DNA of 64,000 nt from Cytophagales bacterium (GCA_013299115.1 JAAFKA010000002.1:124001-188000); one strand, 5' to 3'; counted from the stretch's first letter, positions 16,258 to 25,092 are shown. Numbers and translations: made by a program. The notes: generated from the letters alone by a model not told the origin.

Positions 16258-17595
16258 TTATTTTGCCAACAGCCCAATAATTTCCTCTGTACTTAGTTTG
16301 CTTTGCTCTCCTTTTTGCATATCCTTCAAAGTCATTTTGTTTTGGGCTATTTCCTCCGAGCCAATGAGGGCAACAAAGGGAATTTGGCGTTTGTTTGCAT
16401 AATCTAACTGCTTTTTTACCTTTGCCAAATCAGCATAGACTTCGGTTTTGATACCCGCAGCACGTAGTTTTTTTGTCTCTTGCATGGCATATTGTTGGGC
16501 TGCTGCATCAAAACAAAGCAAAATTAGTTGCGTACCTTGTGTGGCGTTGGTAGGAAACAGATTGAGTTCTTGCAAAACATCATAAATTCTATCTGCCCCA
16601 AACGAAATGCCTACACCCGAAATGCCTTTTAGCCCAAAAGTGCCTGTGAGGTCGTCATACCTACCGCCGCCGCCTATGCTGCCCATTTTTACATTCAGTT
16701 CAGTGGCTACTTTCACCTCAAAAATGCAACCTGTGTAGTAGTTTAGCCCACGTGCAAGAGTCAAATCTATTTGTAAACTATTTTGCAAAGGTGTGGCTTG
16801 CAAAAAGTCTAAAACAGCCTGAATTTCTGCTATGCCTTGTTTGCCTGTGGCAGAGTCGGCAAAAAAAGTGTGCAGATTTTCAAATTTAGTCTGAAAAAAC
16901 TGCTTGATTAACTCAAATTGCGTTTCGCCAATTCCTTTGGTAGCCAATTCTTCTTTTACGCCTTGCTCACCAATTTTATCTAATTTGTCTATTGCAATGG
17001 TAATGTCCAACATTTTGTCGGGCAAACCCACCACTTCTGCCAAACCTTGCAAGATTTTGCGGTTGTTAATTTTGATAAGCACTTGAAAGCCTAATTGCCT
17101 AAAAACCTCGTCATAAATTTGCACCAATTCGGCTTCGTTTAACAAAGAATCAGACCCTACAATGTCTGCATCACATTGGTAAAACTCCCGATAACGACCA
17201 TGTTGGGGATTGTCGCCACGCCAAACAGGTTGAATCTGATAGCGGCGAAACGGAAAAGTAATATCGTTTTGGTGCATCACCACATACCTCGCAAAAGGAA
17301 TGGTGAGGTCATAACGCAAACCTTTTTCGGCTATTTGGGTCGTGAGTTTTTTGTAGTTGGTCAGGTCTTTTTCGCCTCGCAAAAAATCACCCGAATTGAG
17401 GACTTTAAAGAGCAGTTGGTCGCCTTCCTCGCCATATTTGCCTGTGAGGGTGCTTAGGTTTTCCATTGTAGGGGTTTCTATGGGCTGAAAACCGTACAAA
17501 GTGAATACTTTTTTTATGGTATCGAACAAATAATTTCTTTTGGCTACTTGTTCAGGAGAAAAATCTCTTGTGCCTTTTGGAATAGAAGGTTTCAT
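16258..17595 (-). CDS. hisS: Histidyl-tRNA synthetase
   Basis: A 445-residue class II synthetase that charges tRNA-His. Visible motifs: KGTRDFSPEQ at the N-terminus, motif 2 FRRYQIQPVWRGDNPQHGRYREFYQCD, the histidine-specific LARGLNYYTGCIFEV and GGGGRYDDL, motif 3 GVGISFGADRI, and a C-terminal anticodon-binding domain (LRAAGIKTEVYADLAKVKKQ). Length and ATG start are normal. REP copies lie immediately upstream, starting 6 bp from the start codon, so the leader is short or read through repeat sequence. Confidence 0.96.
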   Translation of the reverse strand: MKPSIPKGTRDFSPEQVAKRNYLFDTIKKVFTLYGFQPIETPTMENLSTLTGKYGEEGDQLLFKVLNSGDFLRGEKDLTNYKKLTTQIAEKGLRYDLTIPFARYVVMHQNDITFPFRRYQIQPVWRGDNPQHGRYREFYQCDADIVGSDSLLNEAELVQIYDEVFRQLGFQVLIKINNRKILQGLAEVVGLPDKMLDITIAIDKLDKIGEQGVKEELATKGIGETQFELIKQFFQTKFENLHTFFADSATGKQGIAEIQAVLDFLQATPLQNSLQIDLTLARGLNYYTGCIFEVKVATELNVKMGSIGGGGRYDDLTGTFGLKGISGVGISFGADRIYDVLQELNLFPTNATQGTQLILLCFDAAAQQYAMQETKKLRAAGIKTEVYADLAKVKKQLDYANKRQIPFVALIGSEEIAQNKMTLKDMQKGEQSKLSTEEIIGLLAK

Positions 17596-17600
17596 ATATC

Positions 17601-17725
17601 AATGTAGCATACGCTTTAGCGTGTGCAAGAGTTAAGTGTGGAAACACAAAAAATCACACGCTAAAGCGTATGTTACAAGACATTCGCATGAAGGCGAATA
17701 ATCACACGCTAAAGCGTATGTTACA
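17601..17725. repeat. Three REP-like 25-mers upstream of hisS
   Basis: One forward copy at 17601-17625 and two inverted copies at 17655-17677 and 17703-17725, separated by gcatgaaggcgaataat-type spacers that are themselves repeated. The first sits 6 bp before the hisS ATG, so the repeat may form a hairpin in the hisS leader. Confidence 0.85.
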
Positions 17726-17754
17726 AAAGCATTTGCCTGAAGGCGAATATACAG

Positions 17755-17795
17755 ACAAAACCTTACAAAACTATTAGAGTCTTGTAAGGTTTTGT
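17755..17795 (-). terminator. Terminator-like hairpin after the acidic-protein gene
   Basis: The arms acaaaaccttacaa (17755-17768) and ttgtaaggttttgt (17782-17795) are perfect inverses with a 13-nt loop and a run of T on the leftward transcript. It lies 20 bp past the stop codon of the leftward gene at 17815. Confidence 0.75.
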
Positions 17796-17814
17796 TTGCA
17801 AGGCACTCATTGGA

Positions 17815-18267
17815 CTAAAATCTGTCCCATGAGGAGTCGTCTGCGAAGTCGTCGAAGTCGTTGTAGTCTTCCTCAAATTCGTCTTCCTCTTCATCATCAT
17901 AGAGGTCATCTAAGTCTTCGAGTTCATCTTCGTCTATGTCTTCAATGTCAAAGTCCTCCTCCAAGTCGAAACCGTCTTCGTCATTGAAGTTGTCGTCCAT
18001 GTCGTCATCGAAGTCATCATCTCCTCCGTCAGCGGCTTTGTCAAATTCTTTTTCTTTGCCATCTCTGCGTGAGATAGCCTCGTCAGAAAAACTATAATTT
18101 GGGTTAATAGCTTGAAGTTCGTCTATGACTTCTTCTGTAACCAAAAAATTATCGTCTTCTTTCAGGGCACTGTCTATGTATTCAGGGTCTTTTTCATACA
18201 CCTCTTCTAAGGTTTGCCCTTTGTACTTGCCCGAAGTAAATTTGGTGTCAAGGTAATAAAATTTCAT
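17815..18267 (-). CDS. Small protein with ExoX-like C-terminal motif and extremely acidic tail
   Basis: A 150-residue cytosolic protein. The first 35 residues (FTSGKYKGQTLEEVYEKDP) match the short module that ends ExoX-like exonucleases and is also found alone. From about residue 78 to the end the chain is almost wholly Asp/Glu with a few Phe and Leu, and is probably disordered; it could mimic nucleic acid or bind basic proteins. There is no exonuclease catalytic domain. It has its own terminator and lies upstream of hisS. Function unknown. Confidence 0.75.
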   Translation of the reverse strand: MKFYYLDTKFTSGKYKGQTLEEVYEKDPEYIDSALKEDDNFLVTEEVIDELQAINPNYSFSDEAISRRDGKEKEFDKAADGGDDDFDDDMDDNFNDEDGFDLEEDFDIEDIDEDELEDLDDLYDDEEEDEFEEDYNDFDDFADDSSWDRF

Positions 18268-18565
18268 TTTCTTTGTGAATTTAATTGATTTTCAATGACT
18301 TAACAGCTTGTTTTTATTCGGTTAGTTTAGAAACTTACCGATTGACCTCCAAAAATAATAAACTTTTGTCAAACCAAATAAAGGCACAAAAAAAAATGTT
18401 AAAATAATTTAATTTTTTTTTCTTGGTTTTGCTCTTTGGTATAAAATTTAATTAAAAGCAAATATAAGAAAATACAACACAAACTAAAATAAAGTTACAA
18501 AAACAACGCTAATCATAAAAGAACGATGTCTGAACTACCTTTGGAATATATCCTAATTGTTTTTT
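18268..18565. other. A/T-rich intergenic stretch, nothing recognised
   Basis: About 300 bp between the start of the acidic-protein gene and the stop of the next leftward gene. It is very A/T-rich with homopolymer runs and presumably carries the promoter of the acidic-protein gene. I see no ORF, hairpin or member of the repeat families. Confidence 0.4.
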
Positions 18566-19318
18566 CTACAACCTCAACATTGTTTCCAAAATAATTGCCC
18601 CTTCACTCCACCTTTCTTGGTTATATTTTTTGTAACCTGCAATGAATACATTATGTCCAAAGTTAAATTGAGTAGCTATAATCATGGCTGCAATGCCATG
18701 ATTGCCTGAATACCAATCTGCAATTAAACTGAAATGCTTGCCAAAAGGCTGTTCTACACCTGCTAAGGCACAAACTACTGCATTTTCGTTGCGAATTAAT
18801 TTGCCATTTTCATTGGCAAAAGCCACATCAAAAAACGTGGGAGAGCCGTAAGTAGCCCCACCTGTAAAACGAGTATGTAGTTTTGGCAATCTAAAACTCA
18901 AATGACCGTATGCCCAACCTGTAACTTCGGGACGTTGCAAAGAGAAAAATATATTTTGACCTATGGTAAATTTGGTTTCCCACTTTGACAATACACTGTC
19001 TTTTTTGAAAAATTGATGTGCTTTCTTGAAACCTGTGCCAACGGCAAGATTGTTCATGTCTTTGTTTGCCAAATTTATCAAAGAAGCCGTAACTTCGGTT
19101 TCGTGTCCTATGCCGTAACAAACGAAGTTAAAACTTGCCCATTTGAATTGATTAGGAACAGACCAAAAGTTGATTTGACTTTCGTGAGTAAACTCCACAT
19201 GTCCTTTATGCACCACGTCAGCACTTGGAATACCTGCTATCAACGACTGTGCTTGTATTGTCTTCTGGCAACAAAAGCAATAAAGCAAAACAACTACGAA
19301 ATTTTTGTAAAAGCTCAT
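18566..19318 (-). CDS. Secreted or outer-membrane beta-barrel protein, unknown
   Basis: A 250-residue protein with an N-terminal signal peptide (FVVVLLYCFCCQKTIQAQ, cleavage likely after AQA or AQ). The remainder alternates polar and hydrophobic residues in strands of about ten (HVEFTHESQINFW, HLSFRLPKLHTRFTGGATYG, SLIADWYSG, NVFIAGYKKYNQERW), ending in Leu-Arg-Leu, consistent with a small outer-membrane barrel. No family recognised with certainty. It is transcribed alone, divergent from tgt. Confidence 0.6.
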   Translation of the reverse strand: MSFYKNFVVVLLYCFCCQKTIQAQSLIAGIPSADVVHKGHVEFTHESQINFWSVPNQFKWASFNFVCYGIGHETEVTASLINLANKDMNNLAVGTGFKKAHQFFKKDSVLSKWETKFTIGQNIFFSLQRPEVTGWAYGHLSFRLPKLHTRFTGGATYGSPTFFDVAFANENGKLIRNENAVVCALAGVEQPFGKHFSLIADWYSGNHGIAAMIIATQFNFGHNVFIAGYKKYNQERWSEGAIILETMLRL

Positions 19319-19457
19319 TTTTGAATCTTAACGAAGTTTTTATGTGAAAACCTACAAATCAATAACTCAAAATGTAGAATAAGGTTTTAATTAAAGTAAG
19401 TTGCGTAGTAGTCCATAGCTCCAGCTCCAGACATCTTTTATTTGCTTTTTATAGCAA

Positions 19458-19465
19458 TAATTTTG
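19458..19465 (+). promoter_or_regulatory. Possible -7 element upstream of tgt
   Basis: TAATTTTG matches TAnnTTTG, 33 bp before the tgt ATG. A TTTG lies upstream at shorter than usual spacing, so the -33 assignment is unsure. Confidence 0.4.
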
Positions 19466-19498
19466 CATAAACATTGAATTTTTAGCATTTTTGCACCT

Positions 19499-20629
19499 AT
19501 GCAATTTACCCTACAATACACCGACCCCAGCAGCAAAGCAAGAGCAGGCGAAATTCAAACGGCACATGGCACTATCCAGACGCCAATTTTTATGCCCGTA
19601 GGTACGGCAGGCACCGTCAAGGCTGTTCACCAACGAGAACTGCACCAAGACGTGCAGGCACAAATCATTTTGGGCAATACCTATCACCTCTACCTTCGCC
19701 CTACATTGCCCATACTCGAAAAAGCTGGCGGTTTGCACCAATTCAATGGCTGGAACAAGCCTATTTTGACCGACAGCGGTGGCTATCAGGTCTATTCTTT
19801 GTCAGGAACTCGCAAGATAAAAGAGGAAGGGGTAACTTTTCAGTCGCACATAGACGGCTCACGCCACCTGTTTACGCCTGAAAGTGTGATGGACACCCAA
19901 CGAATCATAGGGGCAGACATTATGATGGCATTCGATGAGTGTACACCTTACCCTTGCGACTACGACTATGCAAAAAAATCGATGGAAAGAACCCATCGTT
20001 GGTTGCAACGCTGCATTGCTCGTTTTGATAGCACACCACCCAAATATGGGCATGACCAAACTTTATTTCCAATCGTGCAGGGAAGTACCTACAAGGATTT
20101 GCGGACACAATCTGCCGAATTTATAGCTGCTCAAAACAGAGAAGGCAATGCTGTTGGCGGACTTGCCGTAGGTGAACCCGCCGAACAAATGTATGAAATG
20201 ACCGAATTGGTTTGCGACATTTTGCCAAAAGACAAACCTCGCTACCTCATGGGCGTAGGTACACCCGCCAACATTCTCGAATCTATTGGATTAGGAATAG
20301 ATATGTTCGACTGCGTGATGCCAACTCGTAATGGCAGAAATGGTATGTTATTTACCTCCGAAGGCATTATCAATATTACCAATGCCAAGTGGAAAGATGA
20401 TTTTTCGCCAATAGACCCTGCTTTGGGTGGCTACGTGAATACGTTTTATAGCAAAGCTTATGTAAGGCATTTGTTTATAGCCGAAGAAATTTTGGGTATG
20501 CAGATTGCAAGTATTCAAAACCTAAGTTTTTATCTTTGGTTGGTAGGGCAGGCAAGGCAACAAATTATTGCAGGCAACTACAAAACGTGGAAAGACGAAA
20601 TGGTGAAAAAAGTGATGAGAAAGTTGTAA
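19499..20629 (+). CDS. tgt: tRNA-guanine transglycosylase
   Basis: A 376-residue enzyme that swaps guanine-34 for the queuosine precursor in Asp, Asn, His and Tyr tRNAs. TIM-barrel motifs are intact: LTDSGGYQVYSLSGTRKI, MAFDECTPYPCDY, GGLAVGEPAEQM and DCVMPTRNGRNG with the nucleophilic Asp region. The zinc-site loop that in E. coli-type enzymes carries three cysteines (CxCxxC) reads PALGGYVNTFYSKAYVRHLF here, with no cysteines. I believe this is common in Bacteroidota Tgt, but cannot verify it here. Start and length are normal; it stands alone. Confidence 0.95.
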   Translation: MQFTLQYTDPSSKARAGEIQTAHGTIQTPIFMPVGTAGTVKAVHQRELHQDVQAQIILGNTYHLYLRPTLPILEKAGGLHQFNGWNKPILTDSGGYQVYSLSGTRKIKEEGVTFQSHIDGSRHLFTPESVMDTQRIIGADIMMAFDECTPYPCDYDYAKKSMERTHRWLQRCIARFDSTPPKYGHDQTLFPIVQGSTYKDLRTQSAEFIAAQNREGNAVGGLAVGEPAEQMYEMTELVCDILPKDKPRYLMGVGTPANILESIGLGIDMFDCVMPTRNGRNGMLFTSEGIINITNAKWKDDFSPIDPALGGYVNTFYSKAYVRHLFIAEEILGMQIASIQNLSFYLWLVGQARQQIIAGNYKTWKDEMVKKVMRKL

Positions 20630-20641
20630 GTGGTTAAACCC

Positions 20642-20740
20642 AATTATCCGACACCTTTGAGGTGCCAGATAATTCTGATAATCAGATACATAGACACTAA
20701 AACACTGTCGATTATTTAAGTCTAACTACTTAGGTTTTAT
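20642..20740. repeat. Dispersed hairpin repeat, inverted relative of 1198-1312
   Basis: Contains the hairpin aattatccgacacctttgag paired with gtgccagataatt (20642-20674) followed by ctgataatcagata and a tail matching, in reverse complement, the upstream region of the IS1182-like remnant. It follows the tgt stop by 12 bp and may terminate tgt transcription. Confidence 0.65.
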
Positions 20741-20836
20741 AATTTTAAGGAGCTTTATATACTTTGTTTCAACATAATTTGCAACTAAAATTATATATCA
20801 GATTCTATTTTATTACTTCATTAGTCCCCAAAAATT

Positions 20837-21805
20837 TTGTTACATCGTTTATTTTATCAATACATAGCCGTACCAGCTTGTAAGGTCTTGCGAGAACTTA
20901 CTAAGCCTGACCAGTCTGTTTATCAAAATTTAGTAATAGGATTGGCAAAAGTAGAAAAAAACTACCAACAGTTGTCTGTGCCTACCAAAGTGAAACTGAT
21001 GGTCGGCTTAATAGGTGGTGTATATAGTGTAGGTTTAGGGCTCTTGAGTTTTTTGTGGTACAGACAACAGGGTCGCAGCCAATTTCACTTTTTCAACGAC
21101 AATCCTGAATGGCAGCAGATGGACAAGTTTGGGCATTTTTTCACTGCCTTTCACCTTAGCCGTTTGGTGTGTGCTGCCTTGCAAATTGCAGGGTTGAGGA
21201 AAAAAGAGGCTTTGCGTTACGGAGGTTGGGCAGGGGCTGTGATGATGACCCCGATAGAGATTTTAGATGGATTTTCGGAGGGTTATGGAGCAAGCTGGGG
21301 AGATGAAGTAGCCAATATAGCTGGGTCAGCTTTTTTTATTTGGCAGCAGCACCAATGGGACGAGATTCGTTGCCAACCCAAATTTACTTTCAGTCCTTCG
21401 CCTTATGCAGCCTTGCGACCTTCTTTGTTGGGTAAAAACCTTGCCGAGCAGTGGCTCAAAGACTACAACGGACAAACGTATTGGTTTACTATTCCCATAC
21501 CAGCCCCCCAGCCCCCCAAAGGGGGAGTTAAAACTCCCTCCCCTTTGGGGAGGGTTGGGGTGGGGTTTCCCCCTTTGGGGGGCTGGGGGGCTTTGCTCAT
21601 TGGCTATGGGGCAGGCAATATGATTTACGGCAGACCGGAGCAAAACAGGGCAGCAGGTTTTGAGCCTTTTCGCAAGTTTTATCTTGCCATAGAAATTAAG
21701 CAAAGTCTGTGGTTGCCACATCTTTTGCCCACAAAAACACTAAGGAACTTGGCAGATTTGTTGGCTTTTCCGATTGTATTGTATAGATTTGGAGAAAAAT
21801 ATTAG
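20837..21805 (+). CDS. DUF2279 family protein with in-frame repeat insertion
   Basis: A 322-residue protein with a TTG start. Motifs of the DUF2279/YfiM group: DKFGHFFTAFHLSR, RYGGWAGAVMMTPIEILDGF, GYGASWGDEVANIAGS and IGYGAGNMIYG; one TM helix lies near residues 53-72. Function unknown; related proteins are membrane-associated lipoproteins. Between residues about 222 and 252 a proline/glycine-rich stretch (PQPPKGGVKTPSPLGRVGVG) is encoded by a 91-bp GC-rich palindrome (21502-21592) that keeps the frame open. Flanking family motifs on both sides are intact. The stop codon is 2 bp from the DarT start. Confidence 0.8.
   Translation: MLHRLFYQYIAVPACKVLRELTKPDQSVYQNLVIGLAKVEKNYQQLSVPTKVKLMVGLIGGVYSVGLGLLSFLWYRQQGRSQFHFFNDNPEWQQMDKFGHFFTAFHLSRLVCAALQIAGLRKKEALRYGGWAGAVMMTPIEILDGFSEGYGASWGDEVANIAGSAFFIWQQHQWDEIRCQPKFTFSPSPYAALRPSLLGKNLAEQWLKDYNGQTYWFTIPIPAPQPPKGGVKTPSPLGRVGVGFPPLGGWGALLIGYGAGNMIYGRPEQNRAAGFEPFRKFYLAIEIKQSLWLPHLLPTKTLRNLADLLAFPIVLYRFGEKY
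21502..21592. repeat. 91-bp GC-rich palindromic repeat inside a coding region
   Basis: Perfect 24-bp inverted arms at 21502-21525 (agccccccagccccccaaag plus gggg) and 21569-21592 enclose a second hairpin ccctcccc (21536-21543) / ggggaggg (21547-21554). The base composition is strikingly unlike the A/T-rich surroundings. Sequences of this CCCCTTTGGGG kind are common between genes in Bacteroidota; here the copy is translated. Confidence 0.9.
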
Positions 21806-21807
21806 CT

Positions 21808-22467
21808 TTGGTTTATCCAGTACCAAAAACTATTTGGGTTTATAGAATGATACACCACCAAAACCTTGAATATATTTTAAGGCATGGTTTTCAGTGTGCA
21901 AATTCTCCTTTGGCAAATCCTGATTATCTACCAATAGGAGATTCAGGACTAATACAAGATAGAAATATTTATCCTGTTCCTATTATACCACCTAATGGAA
22001 ATTTAGGAAATTATATTCCGTTTTATTTTGGTTATAGGTCACCTATGTTACTGCGTATCAAAACAGGTAATAAAGGTATAAGGCAATATCCACAAGAAAA
22101 TATCATCTATTTGTGTGCAAACATAGAAAATATAATAAAAAGTGGTGCTGTATGGTGTTTTACAGACGGTCAGGCAAAAAACAAGACGACACAATTTTTT
22201 AATAAGACCGAAGACCTTAACAAAGTAGATTGGAATGCTGTTTATACACCTGATTGGCATAATACAGAGGAGGATTATGATAAGATGAGGCGAAAACAAG
22301 CTGAATTTTTAGTACAAGACTCCTTGCCTGTTAGTGTAATTGACTATATTGTGGTTTACAACCAACCAAGCTTACAAAAAATAGAAAAATTAGTAAATTT
22401 CTTAGTTCCTTCTATACAAATGAAAATTAACAGAGTAGAAACCAATAATAAAAATTTTTACTATTAG
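21808..22467 (+). CDS. darT: DarT-type DNA ADP-ribosyltransferase toxin
   Basis: A 219-residue toxin that in characterised homologues attaches ADP-ribose to thymidine in single-stranded DNA using NAD+. The N-terminal VYRMIHHQNLEYILRHG, the NAD-binding and catalytic region PIGDSGLIQDR (Arg52, equivalent to Thermus DarT Arg51), YIPFYFGYRSPML, and the catalytic Glu166 in RRKQAEFLV (equivalent to Glu160) are present, so the toxin looks active. The start is TTG at 21808; the first ATG (21847) would remove conserved N-terminal residues. It begins 2 bp after the upstream stop and ends 6 bp before darG, an operon with toxin first. Rare start codon use may keep toxin levels low. Confidence 0.92.
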   Translation: MVYPVPKTIWVYRMIHHQNLEYILRHGFQCANSPLANPDYLPIGDSGLIQDRNIYPVPIIPPNGNLGNYIPFYFGYRSPMLLRIKTGNKGIRQYPQENIIYLCANIENIIKSGAVWCFTDGQAKNKTTQFFNKTEDLNKVDWNAVYTPDWHNTEEDYDKMRRKQAEFLVQDSLPVSVIDYIVVYNQPSLQKIEKLVNFLVPSIQMKINRVETNNKNFYY

Positions 22468-22473
22468 CCAACC

Positions 22474-23520
22474 ATGCAATTTACAACAGGAAACTTATTA
22501 GCCTCACAAGCCGAAGCTCTTGTCAATACCGTTAATACAGTAGGTATTATGGGTAAGGGAATTGCTTTGCAATTTAAAGAGGCTTTTCCTAATAACTTCA
22601 AGGTGTATAAAGAAGCTTGTAAAAATAATGAATTAACAATAGGTAAACTGTTGGTGGTGAAAGATAAAAATTTAGATGGAGAAAAAATAATTATCAATTT
22701 TCCAACAAAAGTGGATTGGAAACAAAAATCAAAAATAGAATACATAGAAATAGGGTTACAAGAATTGGTAAGAGTAATTGCTGACTATTCAATCAAAAGC
22801 ATTGCCTTACCTCCTTTGGGTTGTGGAAATGGTGGTCTGGATTGGCAAATAGTTAAACCTTTGATTATTAGTTATTTAGGCAAATTACAAGGCGTAACTG
22901 TTAGTGTTTACGAGCCAGATGATACCATAAAAACTGTTTTGCAACAAGAAACACGGCTTAACAAAGCTAAATTAACACCTGCAAGGGCTATGTTATTGTA
23001 TGTGATGTTTCATTATGAAATCATAGGGGAAGATATTAGTCTGTTTGCAACCAATAAGTTAGCTTATTTTTTACAAAGATTAGGCGAAAATCTAAAACTT
23101 AATTTTGTTGCCAGCCATTATGGTCCCTATACTGTGCAGGTGCAGCACGTTTTATACAACTTAAATGGTAATTATCTATTTGGTTTAGAGCAAAATTCAG
23201 CAAAAGCATTTGAACATTTACAGTTGAATTATGACAAGTTTGGAGAAGTGCAACAATATGTAAATGAAAATCTTAATGATGCACAAATGACAAGACTAAA
23301 AAAATTACTTTCCTTTGTTAGTGGTTTCGAAAGTGCCTTATCATTAGAAGTTTTAGCAAGCATTGATTTTATTAGTCAAGATACAAATCTTTCTTTGATT
23401 GAAGTTACTCAAAAACTACATGAATGGTCGGATAGAAAGAAAAAACTCTTTTTGTCTTATCAAATAAAGGTAGCTTATGAACATTTGAAAGCATACAAAG
23501 AACAACTTTCTATTGTATAA
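22474..23520 (+). CDS. darG: DarG-type macrodomain antitoxin
   Basis: A 348-residue antitoxin. Residues 1 to about 155 are a macrodomain of the DarG/TARG1 type (AEALVNTVNTVGIMGKGIALQFK; SIALPPLGCGNGGLDW) that removes ADP-ribose from DNA. Residues about 160-348 are the helical C-terminal domain that in DarG binds DarT directly (LTPARAMLLYVMFHYEII; FVASHYGPYTVQVQHVLYNLNG). Both protective activities are therefore predicted. It is separated from darT by 6 bp. The system is a known toxin-antitoxin module with anti-phage activity in other hosts. Confidence 0.93.
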   Translation: MQFTTGNLLASQAEALVNTVNTVGIMGKGIALQFKEAFPNNFKVYKEACKNNELTIGKLLVVKDKNLDGEKIIINFPTKVDWKQKSKIEYIEIGLQELVRVIADYSIKSIALPPLGCGNGGLDWQIVKPLIISYLGKLQGVTVSVYEPDDTIKTVLQQETRLNKAKLTPARAMLLYVMFHYEIIGEDISLFATNKLAYFLQRLGENLKLNFVASHYGPYTVQVQHVLYNLNGNYLFGLEQNSAKAFEHLQLNYDKFGEVQQYVNENLNDAQMTRLKKLLSFVSGFESALSLEVLASIDFISQDTNLSLIEVTQKLHEWSDRKKKLFLSYQIKVAYEHLKAYKEQLSIV

Positions 23521-23552
23521 AATAAGGTAGCAACTATTTATTTTCTATTTTT

Positions 23553-25070
23553 ATGCACAAACAAGTCCTTTTGGTTATCCTCGACGGTTGGGGTATAGCC
23601 ACCGACAAAACTGTATCTGCCGTTGATGCAGCCCACACGCCGTTTATAGACTCTTTATACACCCAATATGCCCACAGCACCTTAGTAGCTTCGGGTACAG
23701 ACGTGGGACTTCCCGCAGGGCAGATGGGCAACTCCGAAGTGGGGCATCTCAACTTAGGGTCGGGCAGAGTAGTTATCCAGACCTTAGACAAAATAAACAG
23801 AGCCGTAGCCGAAGGTACTATTAGCCACAACGCCACCTTGCAAGCAGCCCTTGCCCATGCCAAAAAAACAGGCAAAAACTTGCATTTTATTGGTTTAGTT
23901 TCTGACGGAGGCGTACACTCACACACAACACACCTCCAAAGGTTGTGCAGCATAGCCAATGAAGCAGGCATACAGTTTTTTGTCCATGCTTTTACCGATG
24001 GTAGAGATACTTCGCCCACTTCGGGTGCTGGTTTCCTTGCAGATTTGGAAAAGCATTTGCAAAATACCAAAGGCAAAATAGCCTCTGTATCAGGTCGTTA
24101 TTATGCAATGGACAGGGACAAAAGATGGGAAAGAGTAGCCTTAGCTTACGATTGTTTGGTAAACGGCAAAGGACAAACTGCCACCTCCGCCTCGCAAGCC
24201 ATAGCCCAAGCCTACGCCAACAAGGTAACAGATGAATTTATTTTGCCTACCATTCTCACCGAAAACGGCAAACCCATTGCCACTATTCAGCCTGATGATG
24301 TAGTCATTTGTTTCAACTTCCGCACAGACCGTTGCAGAGAAATCACCCAAGCCCTCACGCAGCAGGATTTCCCTGACAATGGTATGAAAAAAATGCCCCT
24401 TTATTACGTTACCATGACTCGGTATGATGCCACGTTTAAAGACGTGAAAGTGATGTACGAAGACGAAGACGTGAAAAATACCTTGGGCGAAGTATTGGAA
24501 AGGGCAAAAAAGACCCAACTCCGCATGGCAGAAACCGAAAAATATCCTCACGTTACGTTTTTCTTTTCGGGAGGTAGGGAAGCTGCTTTCGAAGGCGAAA
24601 GTAGAATTATGGCAGCATCGCCAAAAGTAGCTACTTACGACCTCAAACCAGAGATGAGTGCCTACGAATTGCGTGATAAAATTGTGCCTGAACTCAACAG
24701 CAAAAAACACGACTTTATTTGTATCAACTTTGCCAACCCCGACATGGTGGGGCATACAGGCGTGTTTGATGCGGTGGTCAAAGCCTGCGAAGCCGTTGAT
24801 TCTTGTGCAAAAGACACCATAGAAACTGCCCTACGCAATGGCTATACCTGCCTCATCATAGCCGACCATGGCAATGCAGAGTATATGAAAAACCCCGATG
24901 GGTCGCCGCACACCGCCCACACCACCAATTTAGTTCCGTTGATTGTGGCCGATGCAACCACACCCAAAAGACCTATTCAGGCTGGTCGGTTGGCAGACAT
25001 AGCCCCTACGGTCTTGGCTCTGATGGAAATAGAAAAACCAAAGGAAATGACAGGGGTAAGTTTGGTGTAA
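23553..25070 (+). CDS. gpmI: 2,3-bisphosphoglycerate-independent phosphoglycerate mutase
   Basis: A 505-residue, manganese-dependent glycolytic enzyme interconverting 3- and 2-phosphoglycerate. Visible: metal site ILDGWG (Asp11), phosphoserine Ser61 in GQMGNSEVGHLNLGSGR, VHSHTTHL, FTDGRDTSP, GRYYAMDRDKRWER, INFANPDMVGHTG and IADHGNAEYM. Length is normal for the family. Transcription is probably separate from darTG, and two hairpins follow the stop codon. Confidence 0.97.
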   Translation: MHKQVLLVILDGWGIATDKTVSAVDAAHTPFIDSLYTQYAHSTLVASGTDVGLPAGQMGNSEVGHLNLGSGRVVIQTLDKINRAVAEGTISHNATLQAALAHAKKTGKNLHFIGLVSDGGVHSHTTHLQRLCSIANEAGIQFFVHAFTDGRDTSPTSGAGFLADLEKHLQNTKGKIASVSGRYYAMDRDKRWERVALAYDCLVNGKGQTATSASQAIAQAYANKVTDEFILPTILTENGKPIATIQPDDVVICFNFRTDRCREITQALTQQDFPDNGMKKMPLYYVTMTRYDATFKDVKVMYEDEDVKNTLGEVLERAKKTQLRMAETEKYPHVTFFFSGGREAAFEGESRIMAASPKVATYDLKPEMSAYELRDKIVPELNSKKHDFICINFANPDMVGHTGVFDAVVKACEAVDSCAKDTIETALRNGYTCLIIADHGNAEYMKNPDGSPHTAHTTNLVPLIVADATTPKRPIQAGRLADIAPTVLALMEIEKPKEMTGVSLV

Positions 25071-25092
25071 TAGTGATTTGTAGATGGACGTG

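Noticed and set aside
17796-17987. Arginine/serine-rich frame opposite the acidic-protein gene
   Set aside because: It is the antisense shadow of the GAT/GAA-rich acidic tail; codon pattern supports the minus-strand gene.
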